64,000 nucleotides of DNA, taken from positions 1 through 64,000 of the forward strand of contig NZ_JASITA010000007.1 of NCBI RefSeq assembly GCF_030063415.1. Direction: 5' to 3'. This DNA comes from Streptomyces sp. H27-C3. Its GTDB lineage: Bacteria; Actinomycetota; Actinomycetes; Streptomycetales; Streptomycetaceae. Positions 43,944 to 51,025 of this stretch are shown here, piece after piece (position 1 is the first letter of the stretch; each line of letters begins with the position of its first letter). Position numbers and translations under genes: made by a program. The notes beneath the pieces are model-generated. The model was given only the letters and a program-made list of their open reading frames with translations. It was not told the origin of the DNA and ran no database searches.

Positions 43944-45425
43944 ATGCCCGCCGACCTTGTTGTTGCAGGCTGTATTGCCATGTTGCCCGGCGCGGGCGAG
44001 GGCGGCCGGTTCGACTTCGTCGCGGACTCCGCCGTCGTCGTACGTGACGGAGTCATCCAGGCCATTACGTCCGCCCGGGACGCTGTCGGTCTGCCGTCCG
44101 CCGAGCGGATCGACGCGCGATGGCAGCTCGCCATGCCCGGGTTCATCAACTGTCATACCCACACGCCGATGGTGGCGCTGCGGGGCATCGCGGAGGACAT
44201 GGCGGCCGAGGAGTGGTTCAACGACTGGATCTGGCCCATCGAGAGCAACCTCACCGACCCCGTGGTCGAACTGGGTGCGGTGCTGGCCTGCGCCGAGGTG
44301 ATCCGTGGTGGTGTCACCTCCTTCGCCGACCACTACTTCGCCATGGACCGGGTCGCCGCCGCGGTCACCGCGAGTGGGCTGCGGGCCAACCTCGGCTCCG
44401 CCTACTTCTCCAGCCAGGGAGCCGAAGGGCGTGAGCGGTCACTGGACTTCGCGCTGCGGCTGCGGGGCGCGGCCGGTGGGCGGATCACCACTTCGCTGAC
44501 TCCCCATGCGCCGTACACCGTCGACGACTCCGATCTGGCGGCCACCGCCGAACTCGCTCGCGAGCACAGGCTTCTCGTCCATATTCATGCCGCCGAGAAC
44601 CAGGCGCAGACGGACAGCAGTCTTGAGCGCTACGGGGTCTCTCCCATCCAAGTGCTCGCACGTGCAGGGCTGTTGGATGTGGGCCTGCTCGTCGCGCACG
44701 GCACCGGCATCAGGCGCGAGGACCTGGCGATGCTGCAAGGCAGCAGCGGGCGCATTGCCGTCGCCACTGCTCCCAAGGGGTACCTGAAGTTCGGCTGGGG
44801 CACCACGCCCATCCGCGCGCTGCGCTCCATCGGGATCCCGGTCGGTCTGGCGACCGACGGCGCCGCCTCGAGCAACACCCTTGACGTATGGGAGAGCATG
44901 ACCCTCATCGCGCTGGTGCAGAAGTCCGTCGAGGCCGATCCGACCTGGATGACCGCCCGGCAGGCACTTGACCACGCGACTCGTCAGAGCGCCCGCGCCA
45001 TTGGGCTGGAGGGTGTAGTGGGGGCGCTCACGCCCGGGCGCCGGGCCGATCTGATCCTGGTGGACCTCACCGGGCCCCACACCCAGCCACTGCACGACAT
45101 CGCCGCACCCCTGGTGCCCAAAGCGCGCTCCAGCGATGTGCTGACCACCATCGTCGACGGGCGCGTTCTCATGAGGGACCGGCGGCTGCCCACTCTCGAT
45201 GTGCCCGCGATTGTTGGTGAACTGGCTGGAAGAATAACTGAGTTGGTCAAGCGTCGCGCCGACCGGAGTATCCAGGACTACCGCGCGGAGGGTTACGACC
45301 TCACCCGCCACCCGCCCCCGCGCCTCGTTGCGTCGTTCGCCGCTCATCAACAGCGCGTCGTACGCCGTGTCGTCGTGCCGTACGGCCGCCCGCACCGCGG
45401 CTGTCACCGCGCCCTCGTCCAGTGA
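43944..45425 (+). CDS. Amidohydrolase family protein (TRZ/ATZ, nucleoside-deaminase type), C-terminus extended
   Basis: This 493-residue metal-dependent amidohydrolase has the HxH ligands in NCHTHTP (about residues 69-75), the third His in HIHAAENQAQ, the fourth in AHGTGIRRED, and the metal Asp in ATDGAASSN. The pattern is closest to the 5-methylthioadenosine/S-adenosylhomocysteine and 8-oxoguanine deaminases. Family proteins are about 440-455 residues. Similarity ends near DRSIQDYRAE (residue ~450), and the last ~45 residues (YDLTRHPPP onward) are simply the antisense of the convergent DUF2293 gene, so the original stop has been lost. The enzyme core is intact and probably active. Confidence 0.88.
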   Translation: MPADLVVAGCIAMLPGAGEGGRFDFVADSAVVVRDGVIQAITSARDAVGLPSAERIDARWQLAMPGFINCHTHTPMVALRGIAEDMAAEEWFNDWIWPIESNLTDPVVELGAVLACAEVIRGGVTSFADHYFAMDRVAAAVTASGLRANLGSAYFSSQGAEGRERSLDFALRLRGAAGGRITTSLTPHAPYTVDDSDLAATAELAREHRLLVHIHAAENQAQTDSSLERYGVSPIQVLARAGLLDVGLLVAHGTGIRREDLAMLQGSSGRIAVATAPKGYLKFGWGTTPIRALRSIGIPVGLATDGAASSNTLDVWESMTLIALVQKSVEADPTWMTARQALDHATRQSARAIGLEGVVGALTPGRRADLILVDLTGPHTQPLHDIAAPLVPKARSSDVLTTIVDGRVLMRDRRLPTLDVPAIVGELAGRITELVKRRADRSIQDYRAEGYDLTRHPPPRLVASFAAHQQRVVRRVVVPYGRPHRGCHRALVQ

Positions 45426-45932
45426 GCGGCCCGCCGCGCTGCGGCCCACGCGGCCGCTGCCCCGGAGGGAGGTGTGCGCGCCGACCGCCTCGGCCCGGAC
45501 CGGCGGGCAGGACGGGAACAGACGCAGGATCTCCGCGGTGAGGGCGGCGGTGAAGTGGACGTCCTCGGCCGCGCGGCGTGCCGCGTCCCGTTCGCGGCGG
45601 CGGGCGCGGGCATCGGCGTCCGCCAGGCAGGCGGCCTCCGCCCGGAGCAGTGCCTGCTCCTCGACGAGGATGCCCTGGCGTTCGTAACGCGTACGACGGC
45701 TGTTGTGGCGCAGGACGACCGCCCACAGTGAACTGGCCTCCCGGGCGCGGCGCGTGAGGGCCGCGTTGCCGCGCGGGAGGTAGCTGAGGTGGCCGAGATC
45801 CGCGCAGTCCAGGCAGTGCGGGGCGTTGCACTCCAGGACGAGGAAGGGGAGCGGGCCGTGGTGGCATTCGGTGCAGTGCAGGCGGGGTTCGCGTGGTTGG
45901 ACGACGACGACCGGTGGCTCGGTGCCGGCCAT
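44439..45932 (-). CDS. DUF2293-containing protein, C-terminus run-on
   Basis: The start is ATG 45932, one base after the stop of the upstream membrane-protein gene. The recognisable part is about 215 residues (45932 to roughly 45290). It has a zinc-ribbon-like N-terminus with cysteines in LHCTECHHGPLP and CNAPHCLDCADLGH. A charged helical middle follows, then the DUF2293 region (FTAALTAEILRLFPSCP, then AVRAAVRHDDTAYDALLMSG). Family members end a few residues after ARGRVAGEV, but here the frame stays open to 44439 as pure antisense of the amidohydrolase gene. I report the real stop but regard everything past ~45290 as acquired. The function of DUF2293 is unknown; the cysteines suggest nucleic-acid binding. 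Confidence 0.7.
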   Translation of the reverse strand: MAGTEPPVVVVQPREPRLHCTECHHGPLPFLVLECNAPHCLDCADLGHLSYLPRGNAALTRRAREASSLWAVVLRHNSRRTRYERQGILVEEQALLRAEAACLADADARARRRERDAARRAAEDVHFTAALTAEILRLFPSCPPVRAEAVGAHTSLRGSGRVGRSAAGRSLDEGAVTAAVRAAVRHDDTAYDALLMSGERRNEARGRVAGEVVTLRAVVLDTPVGATLDQLSYSSSQFTNNRGHIESGQPPVPHENAPVDDGGQHIAGARFGHQGCGDVVQWLGVGPGEVHQDQIGPAPGRERPHYTLQPNGAGALTSRVVKCLPGGHPGRIGLDGLLHQRDEGHALPYVKGVARGGAVGRQTDRDPDGAQRADGRGAPAELQVPLGSSGDGNAPAAALQHRQVLAPDAGAVRDEQAHIQQPCTCEHLDGRDPVALKTAVRLRLVLGGMNMDEKPVLASEFGGGRQIGVVDGVRRMGSQRSGDPPTGRAPQPQREVQ

Positions 45933-45933
45933 G

Positions 45934-46392
45934 TCAGCGCACCCCTGGCGCCGCCGCCTCGATGAACGCGCGCACCGCCTCGCGCGCGTTCCTCGAGCGC
46001 GTCGCGCGCTCCGTCTCGTCCGTCGCGTCGTGCATGCAGTTCGTCGCCTCGAATACCGAGGATGCCAGCCGTACGGCCGCACCGTCGTCGCACACCAACT
46101 GGACCCGAAACAAAGCCTGATGGGCGGACGAGCGTAATCGGTACGATTCCATGCGGCTCGTTTCCGCCTGCTCGCTGCCGGGCGCCTCGGTCTTGCGGTG
46201 CCAGCGATCGTTCTGGCCGCGCCGGTAGTCGACGACCGCCCCCGCGAACGCGCTGTACGCGGAGATCCGCTCCTGGCGGAGCTGCTCGACGCGGGCGAGA
46301 GTGGCGGCTCGTTCCGCCGTCTGACGTTGGAATAAGTGCGTCGCGAGCGAGCCGAGAAGAGTACCTAAGACTGCGACGAGTGCTGTTCCCAT
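45934..46392 (-). CDS. Membrane-anchored coiled-coil protein of unknown function
   Basis: This 152-residue protein has one N-terminal transmembrane helix (TALVAVLGTLLGSLATHLF, residues 3-21). A long helical region rich in Arg/Glu/Gln follows (QTAERAATLARVEQLRQER), and a helical C-terminal domain with a Cys pair (QLVCDDG and TNCMHD). It is followed after a single base by the ATG of the DUF2293 gene, so the two form an operon. The layout resembles a membrane-tethered scaffold or sensor; no known domain is recognised. Confidence 0.78.
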   Translation of the reverse strand: MGTALVAVLGTLLGSLATHLFQRQTAERAATLARVEQLRQERISAYSAFAGAVVDYRRGQNDRWHRKTEAPGSEQAETSRMESYRLRSSAHQALFRVQLVCDDGAAVRLASSVFEATNCMHDATDETERATRSRNAREAVRAFIEAAAPGVR

Positions 46393-46536
46393 CGTGCCTA
46401 CTCCCAGGAGGCGTTGAGGTGCGGACGCGCGAAAATCGGTGCAAATGGGTTGAGGTGGGTGGAGGCGTGGTCAGAAGGTCCGGCTGATCGAATTAATCGT
46501 TCGGAACATGCGGGCGATCTTGCTAGCGTCATGGTT

Positions 46537-47268
46537 GTGGCGAAACTTAATCAGATCATCGCGGTGGAGAAAGGCGTCAAGTCCAAGGCGCAGCAGGACC
46601 TGACGGCGGCCCATCACGGGCTCCAGAAGCCGGCGCTGCTCGCGGGCATCTCGCGTACGTATCAGCCGAAGGACGAAGAGGGCGAGCAGCTTCCGCCCGA
46701 GTCCACGCGGGTCCAGGTCAAGGCCGAGGACGTGCTGCGCGAAACCGCGAAGACGCTGACCAGGCTCTTCGACGTGACCGCCACCAAGGACTGGGCCAAC
46801 TGCGAGGCCCGCGCCGATGTGACCGTCGACGGTCGGGTGCTTGTGAGCGCGGTGCCTGTGTCCTATCTGCTGTTTCTGGAGAAGCAGTTGACGGACATCT
46901 ACGCCTTCGTGCGGAAGCTTCCCCTGCTCGACGCCTCCGAGGCGTGGACGCTCGACCCGTCGACCGACGACTGGAAGACGGACGCGGTACGGACCCTTCG
47001 TACGAAGAAGGTGCCGCGCAACCATGTGAAGGCCGAGGCGACCGAGAAGCACCCGGCGCAGGTCGAGGTGTACTACGAGGACATTCCGGTCGGGTACTGG
47101 ACGACCGTCAAGTTCTCCGGTGCGCTGACGGCCCGGCGCGTGAACGACGTGCTGGAGCGGGTGGAGAAGCTCCAGCAGGCCGTTAAGTTCGCCCGCGAGG
47201 AGGCGAACGGCGCCGAGGTCACCGACCAGCGGGTGGGCGACGCTGTCTTCGGCTACCTGTTCGGGTAG
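46537..47268 (+). CDS. Conserved protein of unknown function (DUF7873-like), partner candidate for the tRNA-like RNA
   Basis: This 243-residue protein opens MAKLNQIIAVEKGVKSK and contains RTYQPKDEEGEQLPPES, RLFDVTATKDWANC and KVPRNHVKAEATEKHPAQ. From memory these are shared by a widespread actinobacterial and phage family, recently numbered DUF7873. It is basic, helical-rich and has no signal or membrane segment. The ATG at 46531 is an alternative, but GTG 46537 sits seven bases behind a TAGCGT -10, giving a leaderless message and the family's usual start. Downstream, 185 bp after the stop, lies a permuted tRNA-like RNA on the same strand. I infer, without proof, that the protein binds or processes that RNA. 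Confidence 0.8.
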   Translation: MAKLNQIIAVEKGVKSKAQQDLTAAHHGLQKPALLAGISRTYQPKDEEGEQLPPESTRVQVKAEDVLRETAKTLTRLFDVTATKDWANCEARADVTVDGRVLVSAVPVSYLLFLEKQLTDIYAFVRKLPLLDASEAWTLDPSTDDWKTDAVRTLRTKKVPRNHVKAEATEKHPAQVEVYYEDIPVGYWTTVKFSGALTARRVNDVLERVEKLQQAVKFAREEANGAEVTDQRVGDAVFGYLFG

Positions 47269-47453
47269 CCTCATCAACTCCCCTGCCGCCATCGCGCGGT
47301 GGGGGTGCGCGAAGAGCGCAAGCTGAAACTGAAGTTCGTCGTGACTGCGTGGTACCGGCTTCGGGCCGCGTTCAATCTCAGACTCTTGCTCCAGACTCAG
47401 CATTCGCCGCCGATCGCCGTACCAACCGGGCCCGGGCCCATGCGCGTCGAGAT

Positions 47454-47508
47454 GCCGGTTCAATTCCGGCCCGCGGAGCTTCGATCCGCGGTGGTCCAAA
47501 GGCAGGAC
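47454..47508 (+). ncRNA. Permuted tRNA-like module, bacterial Y RNA (YrlA)-like
   Basis: Elements in order: T-arm GCCGG-TTCAATT-CCGGC (47454-47470), acceptor 3' strand CCGCGGA (47471-47477), closing loop GCTTCGA, acceptor 5' strand TCCGCGG (47485-47491), T8 and G9, then D-arm GTCC-AAAGGCA-GGAC (47494-47508). All stems are perfect. The tertiary contacts of the tRNA elbow are kept: T8-A14, A15-T48 (47453), G18-G19 with TC of the T-loop, and A58. The anticodon arm is missing, so the molecule's ends lie where it would be. That is the YrlA layout. Full transcript ends are not determined; it probably lies within about 47300-47605. Confidence 0.8.
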
Positions 47509-47572
47509 GCGGCGACATTACGACTGATCCGGTCCCTTCAACGGGCGGCGCATCAACCAGGTGGCATCAACA

Positions 47573-47603
47573 GGGCTCGGGGGCCGGCTACGCCCCCGGG
47601 CCC
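47573..47603. terminator. GC-rich terminator hairpin after the tRNA-like RNA
   Basis: GGGCTCGGGGGC pairs with GCCCCCGGGCCC (12 bp, one G-U pair) around a 7-nt loop, followed on the plus strand by GCTTCCTTT. It could end the RNA on the plus strand and also overlaps the stop of the convergent C39-like pseudogene. Confidence 0.7.
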
Positions 47604-48308
47604 GCTTCCTTTGTGACGTGTGCGGTGTGTTTCCGCGGACCGGCGAGGGAGACCCCTCGGCCCGCGAAGAAGCGCTCGAAGGCGCCGAGGGGGAGATTTG
47701 CCGCCCGTGAGTCGGGGGTTGTGCCCGACGGCTTGTGGAAGTGGACACCCTCGCTGTCCGGCGTACGGGCCGTGATCAGCACCAGATGGCCGCGCCTGCC
47801 CGGCGCCGGGCAGTCCGGGTTGCGGACCTCGTAGTGGACGGATGCCATCACCGTCCGTCGCTCGTCGAGGTGTTCAAGGATCTCGGCCGGGGCGAGGTGG
47901 CGGTGGACGGTGGTGGGAAGAGCGTGAGCCTCTTCGGCGTACGTTGCCAGCGGGGCGTAAATCATGCCGTGGATCGCCCCGTCCGCGTCCTCCGTGCATG
48001 CCCCGTACTTCAGCGCACCGTCACGCAGCTCGAAGAGCGAGGGGGCGGGGGGCGGCCTGGGACGCCCTGCCGAGCCCCATCCACAGGCACGTCAGGCCGC
48101 ACAGATGACCGCACCACCGGCCGTAGTCCTCGACGGTCGCCGCGCCCGAGGGCTCCCATGCCGGGTCGGCAGCCGGGTCCAGGCGGTCGTACACGATCTG
48201 CTCGATCAGATGCGGGGAGGCGAACTGGGGGTGGATGGGGATGTTGCAGATGGAACACATGGGGTCTGTGTTGCTGATGAGGTAGTTGGTACTGGTGAGG
48301 TCGGCCAT
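47588..48308 (-). pseudogene. C39-like cysteine peptidase, frameshifted
   Basis: The start is ATG 48308 (MADLTSTNYLISNTDP). The first frame contains the likely active-site Cys region RWCGHLCGLTCLWMGL and ends at about 48021. The C-terminal half is in another frame (about 48030 to 47588), with FELRDGALKYG, ASVHYEV, the likely active-site His in RRGHLVLI, and FERFFAGRG. A C-rich tract near 48035-48055 (GCCGCCCCCCGCCCCCTCG) has one base too many, or two too few, to join the halves. Corrected, it would be about 240 residues, normal for the C39-like family. The frameshift could be a real mutation, phase variation at the C-run, or a sequencing error. Confidence 0.75.
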
Positions 48309-48474
48309 TCGCGATATCCACTCAGAAACGATCGATACGACTGATCGCCGCATCCAGATCGTCAGGGTACGGTGAGGCGATTTCGGCGGCAGTGGTAGCG
48401 GGGGACGGTAGTCGCGGCAGCAGGGGGAGTGATCCGGGATCCCCTGCCCGCGCCGGGAGTTGAGGGGAATTCCG

Positions 48475-48969
48475 ATGAGGTTCAAGGAATTTGTGGGACA
48501 GGGCGGTCGGCAGGGGCCGATGCGCCGGGTCATGGTCCTGATCGGGTGCGCGGCCGCGCTCGGCATGGTGCCGTCAGCCGCACTCGCGACACCCGGCAGC
48601 GGAGTGACCGGCATGGTCCTCGCCACCGGTACCTCCGCCGAGACGCTGAAGGTGAAGACCAAGGGCCCTGTCGATGTGGTCGTACGCACGATCACCATCG
48701 CGCCGGGCGGATCCACCGGCTGGCACCATCACACCGGGCAGCTGATCGCCGTCGTACAGCAGGGCACGCTCACCCGGACACTCCAGAACTGCTCCGTCGA
48801 GCGGACCACCGCGGGCCAGTCCTTCATCGAGCCCTCCGGCGCCGAGCACCGGCACATCGGCCGCAACCTGGGCAGCACTCCGGTCGTGTTGTACGTGACC
48901 TACATGCTGCCCGCCGGCAGCCCGCTCTCCGTCGACTCGGACGCACCGGCTTGCGCGGCGGGGAAGTAG
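48475..48969 (+). CDS. Secreted cupin-domain protein
   Basis: This 164-residue protein has a signal peptide (hydrophobic VMVLIGCAAALGM, cleavage near ALA, residue ~39) and one cupin barrel. Metal-type cupin residues are present in STGWHHHTGQLIAVVQQGTL and in SGAEHRH. It would be an extracytoplasmic metal- or small-molecule-binding protein or enzyme; the substrate is unknown. ATG 48475 is chosen because GAGGGG lies eight bases upstream; an in-frame TTG at 48460 would swallow that site. There is no linked gene with a related role. Confidence 0.85.
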   Translation: MRFKEFVGQGGRQGPMRRVMVLIGCAAALGMVPSAALATPGSGVTGMVLATGTSAETLKVKTKGPVDVVVRTITIAPGGSTGWHHHTGQLIAVVQQGTLTRTLQNCSVERTTAGQSFIEPSGAEHRHIGRNLGSTPVVLYVTYMLPAGSPLSVDSDAPACAAGK

Positions 48970-49024
48970 GCGCGAAGCAGGCGCCAAGGGCTCGAAGGGC
49001 GTGAAGCAGGTAGGGCGGCACGTG

Positions 49025-49160
49025 GGACGTGGGTGCGTCCGACGTGGGTGACGTGTGTGAGCCGGTGGCGCGCCCGAGGTGGGTGCCTCGGACGTGGGTG
49101 CCTCGGACGTGAGCGCCCCGGACGAGGGCGTGCCAGACGTGGGTGACGTGTGTGAGGCGG
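49025..49160. repeat. Degenerate 15-bp tandem repeat
   Basis: Imperfect units of about 15 bp, such as GGACGTGGGTGCCTC and GGACGTGAGCGCCCC, plus two copies of GACGTGGGTGACGTGTGTGA about 98 bp apart. It fills most of the gap between the cupin gene and the next gene and has no coding signature. Confidence 0.7.
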
Positions 49161-49206
49161 GTGGCGAGGTCAAGCGGTCCCGGGGGCTCCGACTAGGGTC
49201 GGCTCC

Positions 49207-49662
49207 ATGACTTCCGACCTCTGGGCCGCACTGCCCGCCGCCGTACGCGAGAACGTCGACGAACTCGTCGTCCAGGGGCGATCGGTCCAGGCCGTCTTCG
49301 CCATCCGCTCCTCCGGGGTTGAACCAAGGCCCGGTCTCCGCGGCTGCCAGGCCCTCGTTGCCGAGCGCAGCGCCGCACTCGCCGACCGTATCGGCCCCCC
49401 GCCGCTGCGCGACGTGGACACGCTCGCAACCGAGGTCGCCGCGCTGCCGGCGCCCGCGGTGGCCGTCGAGGCGGACTGGCACAGTGACGACCAGGGCTGG
49501 TTCGTGCGGCTGTTCGCGGTCATGGCCGACCCGGCGGACACGCACTGCCTGGCGCGTGTCCGGCACGACCTGGGGACCGAGCAGGCGGACGTGACTGCGG
49601 CCGGGCAGGCACTCGCACAGCGGCTCGGGGTGCCATTCCGCTTCGTGGGAGCCCCTGAATGA
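49207..49662 (+). CDS. Hypothetical protein, conserved in Streptomyces type genomes
   Basis: This 151-residue cytoplasmic protein has an N-terminal helix-rich part (VRENVDELVVQGRSVQAVFAIR) of the kind that often appears as a short transcription-factor-like helix bundle, and an acidic, Trp-containing C-terminal half. I do not recognise a domain. Codon use is typical, with a normal start at ATG 49207. It ends 52 bp before the uridine kinase-like gene and could be co-transcribed with it. Confidence 0.65.
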   Translation: MTSDLWAALPAAVRENVDELVVQGRSVQAVFAIRSSGVEPRPGLRGCQALVAERSAALADRIGPPPLRDVDTLATEVAALPAPAVAVEADWHSDDQGWFVRLFAVMADPADTHCLARVRHDLGTEQADVTAAGQALAQRLGVPFRFVGAPE

Positions 49663-49714
49663 CCGCGTTGCCCCAGGTGATCCGGGCGATCCGGATGACC
49701 CGGGCGATGTAGCC

Positions 49715-51025
49715 GTGCGGTTCGAAGCGATCACCTGGGATCGCCTGACCGACACCCTCGCCGACCACCTCGCCGCACTGAAACCGGCCGACGGCTGCCC
49801 GTGGCTCAAGGCCGCCTTCGACGGCGCGCCCGCCGCCCGCACAGCAGAGGTGGCCGAGCACCTCGCCGAGGCCCTGCGGCTGCGCGGTCACACGGTCCTC
49901 GTGGTCGGTACGGAGGGCTTCCTGCGGCCCGCCTCGCTGCGTCTGGAGTACGGCAAGCAGAACCCGGACGCCTATTACAGCGGCTGGTTCGACACCGGCG
50001 CCCTGTGGCGTGAGGTCTTCGCGCCGCTCGAACCGGACGGCAGCGGGCGGGTCCTTCCCGACCTCTGGGACCCGGCCACCGACCGGGCCACGCGCAGTCC
50101 GTACGTACAGTTGCCGCCCGGCGGTGTGCTGTTGCTGCACGGACCGCTGCTCCTCGGGCACTGGTTCCCGTTCGACCTGACCGTGCACGTACGGCTGTCG
50201 CCCGGCGCCCTGGCGCGGCGCAGCGACGAGAGCGAGCGCTGGACCCTGCCGGCATTCGCCCGCTACGAGGAGGAAGTGGGCCCCTCGGAAGCAGCCGACG
50301 TCCTGCACCGTCACCCCGTGTTCCCGAGCCTCCCGCAGGGCGAGGCGAGCCGTCGCCCGGCTCATATCGGAGAAGAAGAGATACCCGGAGAGGTGGAGGT
50401 GGGCGACGCCGTCGAGAAGGGACGGAGACCAGTCGGCGGGGGAGAGGCGCAGGGCCGCGCCGTTGTCGGAGAGGAACGTGCGCTCGGCGCCGGCGTCGAC
50501 GAGGGAGATCACGGTGCCGGTCGGCGCCTCCGCGTCGAGGACGAGATGGGGTCGCACGCCCGCGTGCCGGAGCTGCTCCTCGTGCCAGGCCGCAGAGTCC
50601 GCGCCGACCCGCGCGAGGATCCGTACGTCCGAGAGGCCCGAATGCGCGGCCCAGCAAGCGGCGTTGGCACCGGCTCCACCCGGCAGCGTCCTGATCTCGG
50701 CCGCCGTGTCGGTCGCGGGCGCCAGAGGCCCACGATGGCGGGCGACGACATCGGTCACCACATCGCCGACCACCAACAGGCCGCCTCCCACCGCATCGTC
50801 GTCCGCGCCTCCGCGCCCCATTCCCTGGCCCTCCATGCCGCCGCCCTCCAGATTGTCGCTGTCCACGCCGTCGTCCTTCGCTCCGCCGCCCTTCATGTGG
50901 GGGGTCTCGTCGCCACTCACGCAGGCGCCCAAGCGACCGCGATCTCCGCCGCCAGCCGTACGTTGCCCCGCACCGCCGCCAAGTTGGCCTCCAGCGAGGC
51001 ACCTTCGCTGTGCCGAGCCAGGTAA
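49715..51025 (+). CDS. Uridine kinase-like protein with its natural end replaced
   Basis: The first ~200 residues are a P-loop kinase-like protein of the uridine kinase type: FEAITWDRLTDTLADHL, the P-loop position degenerated to AFDGAPAARTAEVAEHL, FLRPASLRLEYGKQNPD, VLLLHGPLLLGHWFPFDLTVHVRLS and SDESERWTLPAFARYEEEVGP. Relatives end 10-15 residues after SEAADV. Here the frame crosses a deletion junction near 50303-50311 and continues for about 235 residues as antisense of the pseudouridine kinase and psuG genes. The canonical GxxxxGKS/T is not preserved, so catalytic activity is uncertain. There is no good ribosome site before the GTG at 49715. Confidence 0.65.
   Translation: MRFEAITWDRLTDTLADHLAALKPADGCPWLKAAFDGAPAARTAEVAEHLAEALRLRGHTVLVVGTEGFLRPASLRLEYGKQNPDAYYSGWFDTGALWREVFAPLEPDGSGRVLPDLWDPATDRATRSPYVQLPPGGVLLLHGPLLLGHWFPFDLTVHVRLSPGALARRSDESERWTLPAFARYEEEVGPSEAADVLHRHPVFPSLPQGEASRRPAHIGEEEIPGEVEVGDAVEKGRRPVGGGEAQGRAVVGEERALGAGVDEGDHGAGRRLRVEDEMGSHARVPELLLVPGRRVRADPREDPYVREARMRGPASGVGTGSTRQRPDLGRRVGRGRQRPTMAGDDIGHHIADHQQAASHRIVVRASAPHSLALHAAALQIVAVHAVVLRSAALHVGGLVATHAGAQATAISAASRTLPRTAAKLASSEAPSLCRAR
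50305..50920 (-). pseudogene. psuK: Truncated pseudouridine kinase (PfkB family)
   Basis: GTG 50920 overlaps the psuG stop by 4 bp, so it was translationally coupled to psuG, the classic psuG-psuK pair. The protein opens with a Gly/Asp/Met-rich tail, then LLVVGDVVTDVVAR, the PfkB signature GGAGANAACWAAH, and DAEAPTGTVISLVDAGAERTF. It stops resembling PfkB after LALREAREHGV (about residue 200). The C-terminal third, with the DTxGAGD catalytic base and ATP site, is absent because of a deletion that joins it to the uridine kinase-like gene. It should be inactive. The frame stays open to 49520 by chance. Confidence 0.85.

Noticed and set aside
47341..47440. A second tRNA-like or ordinary tRNA gene upstream of the tRNA-like module (GCGTTCAATCTC region).
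   Set aside because: TTCAATC is T-loop-like, but no 5-bp stem or acceptor and D-arm partners can be formed around it.
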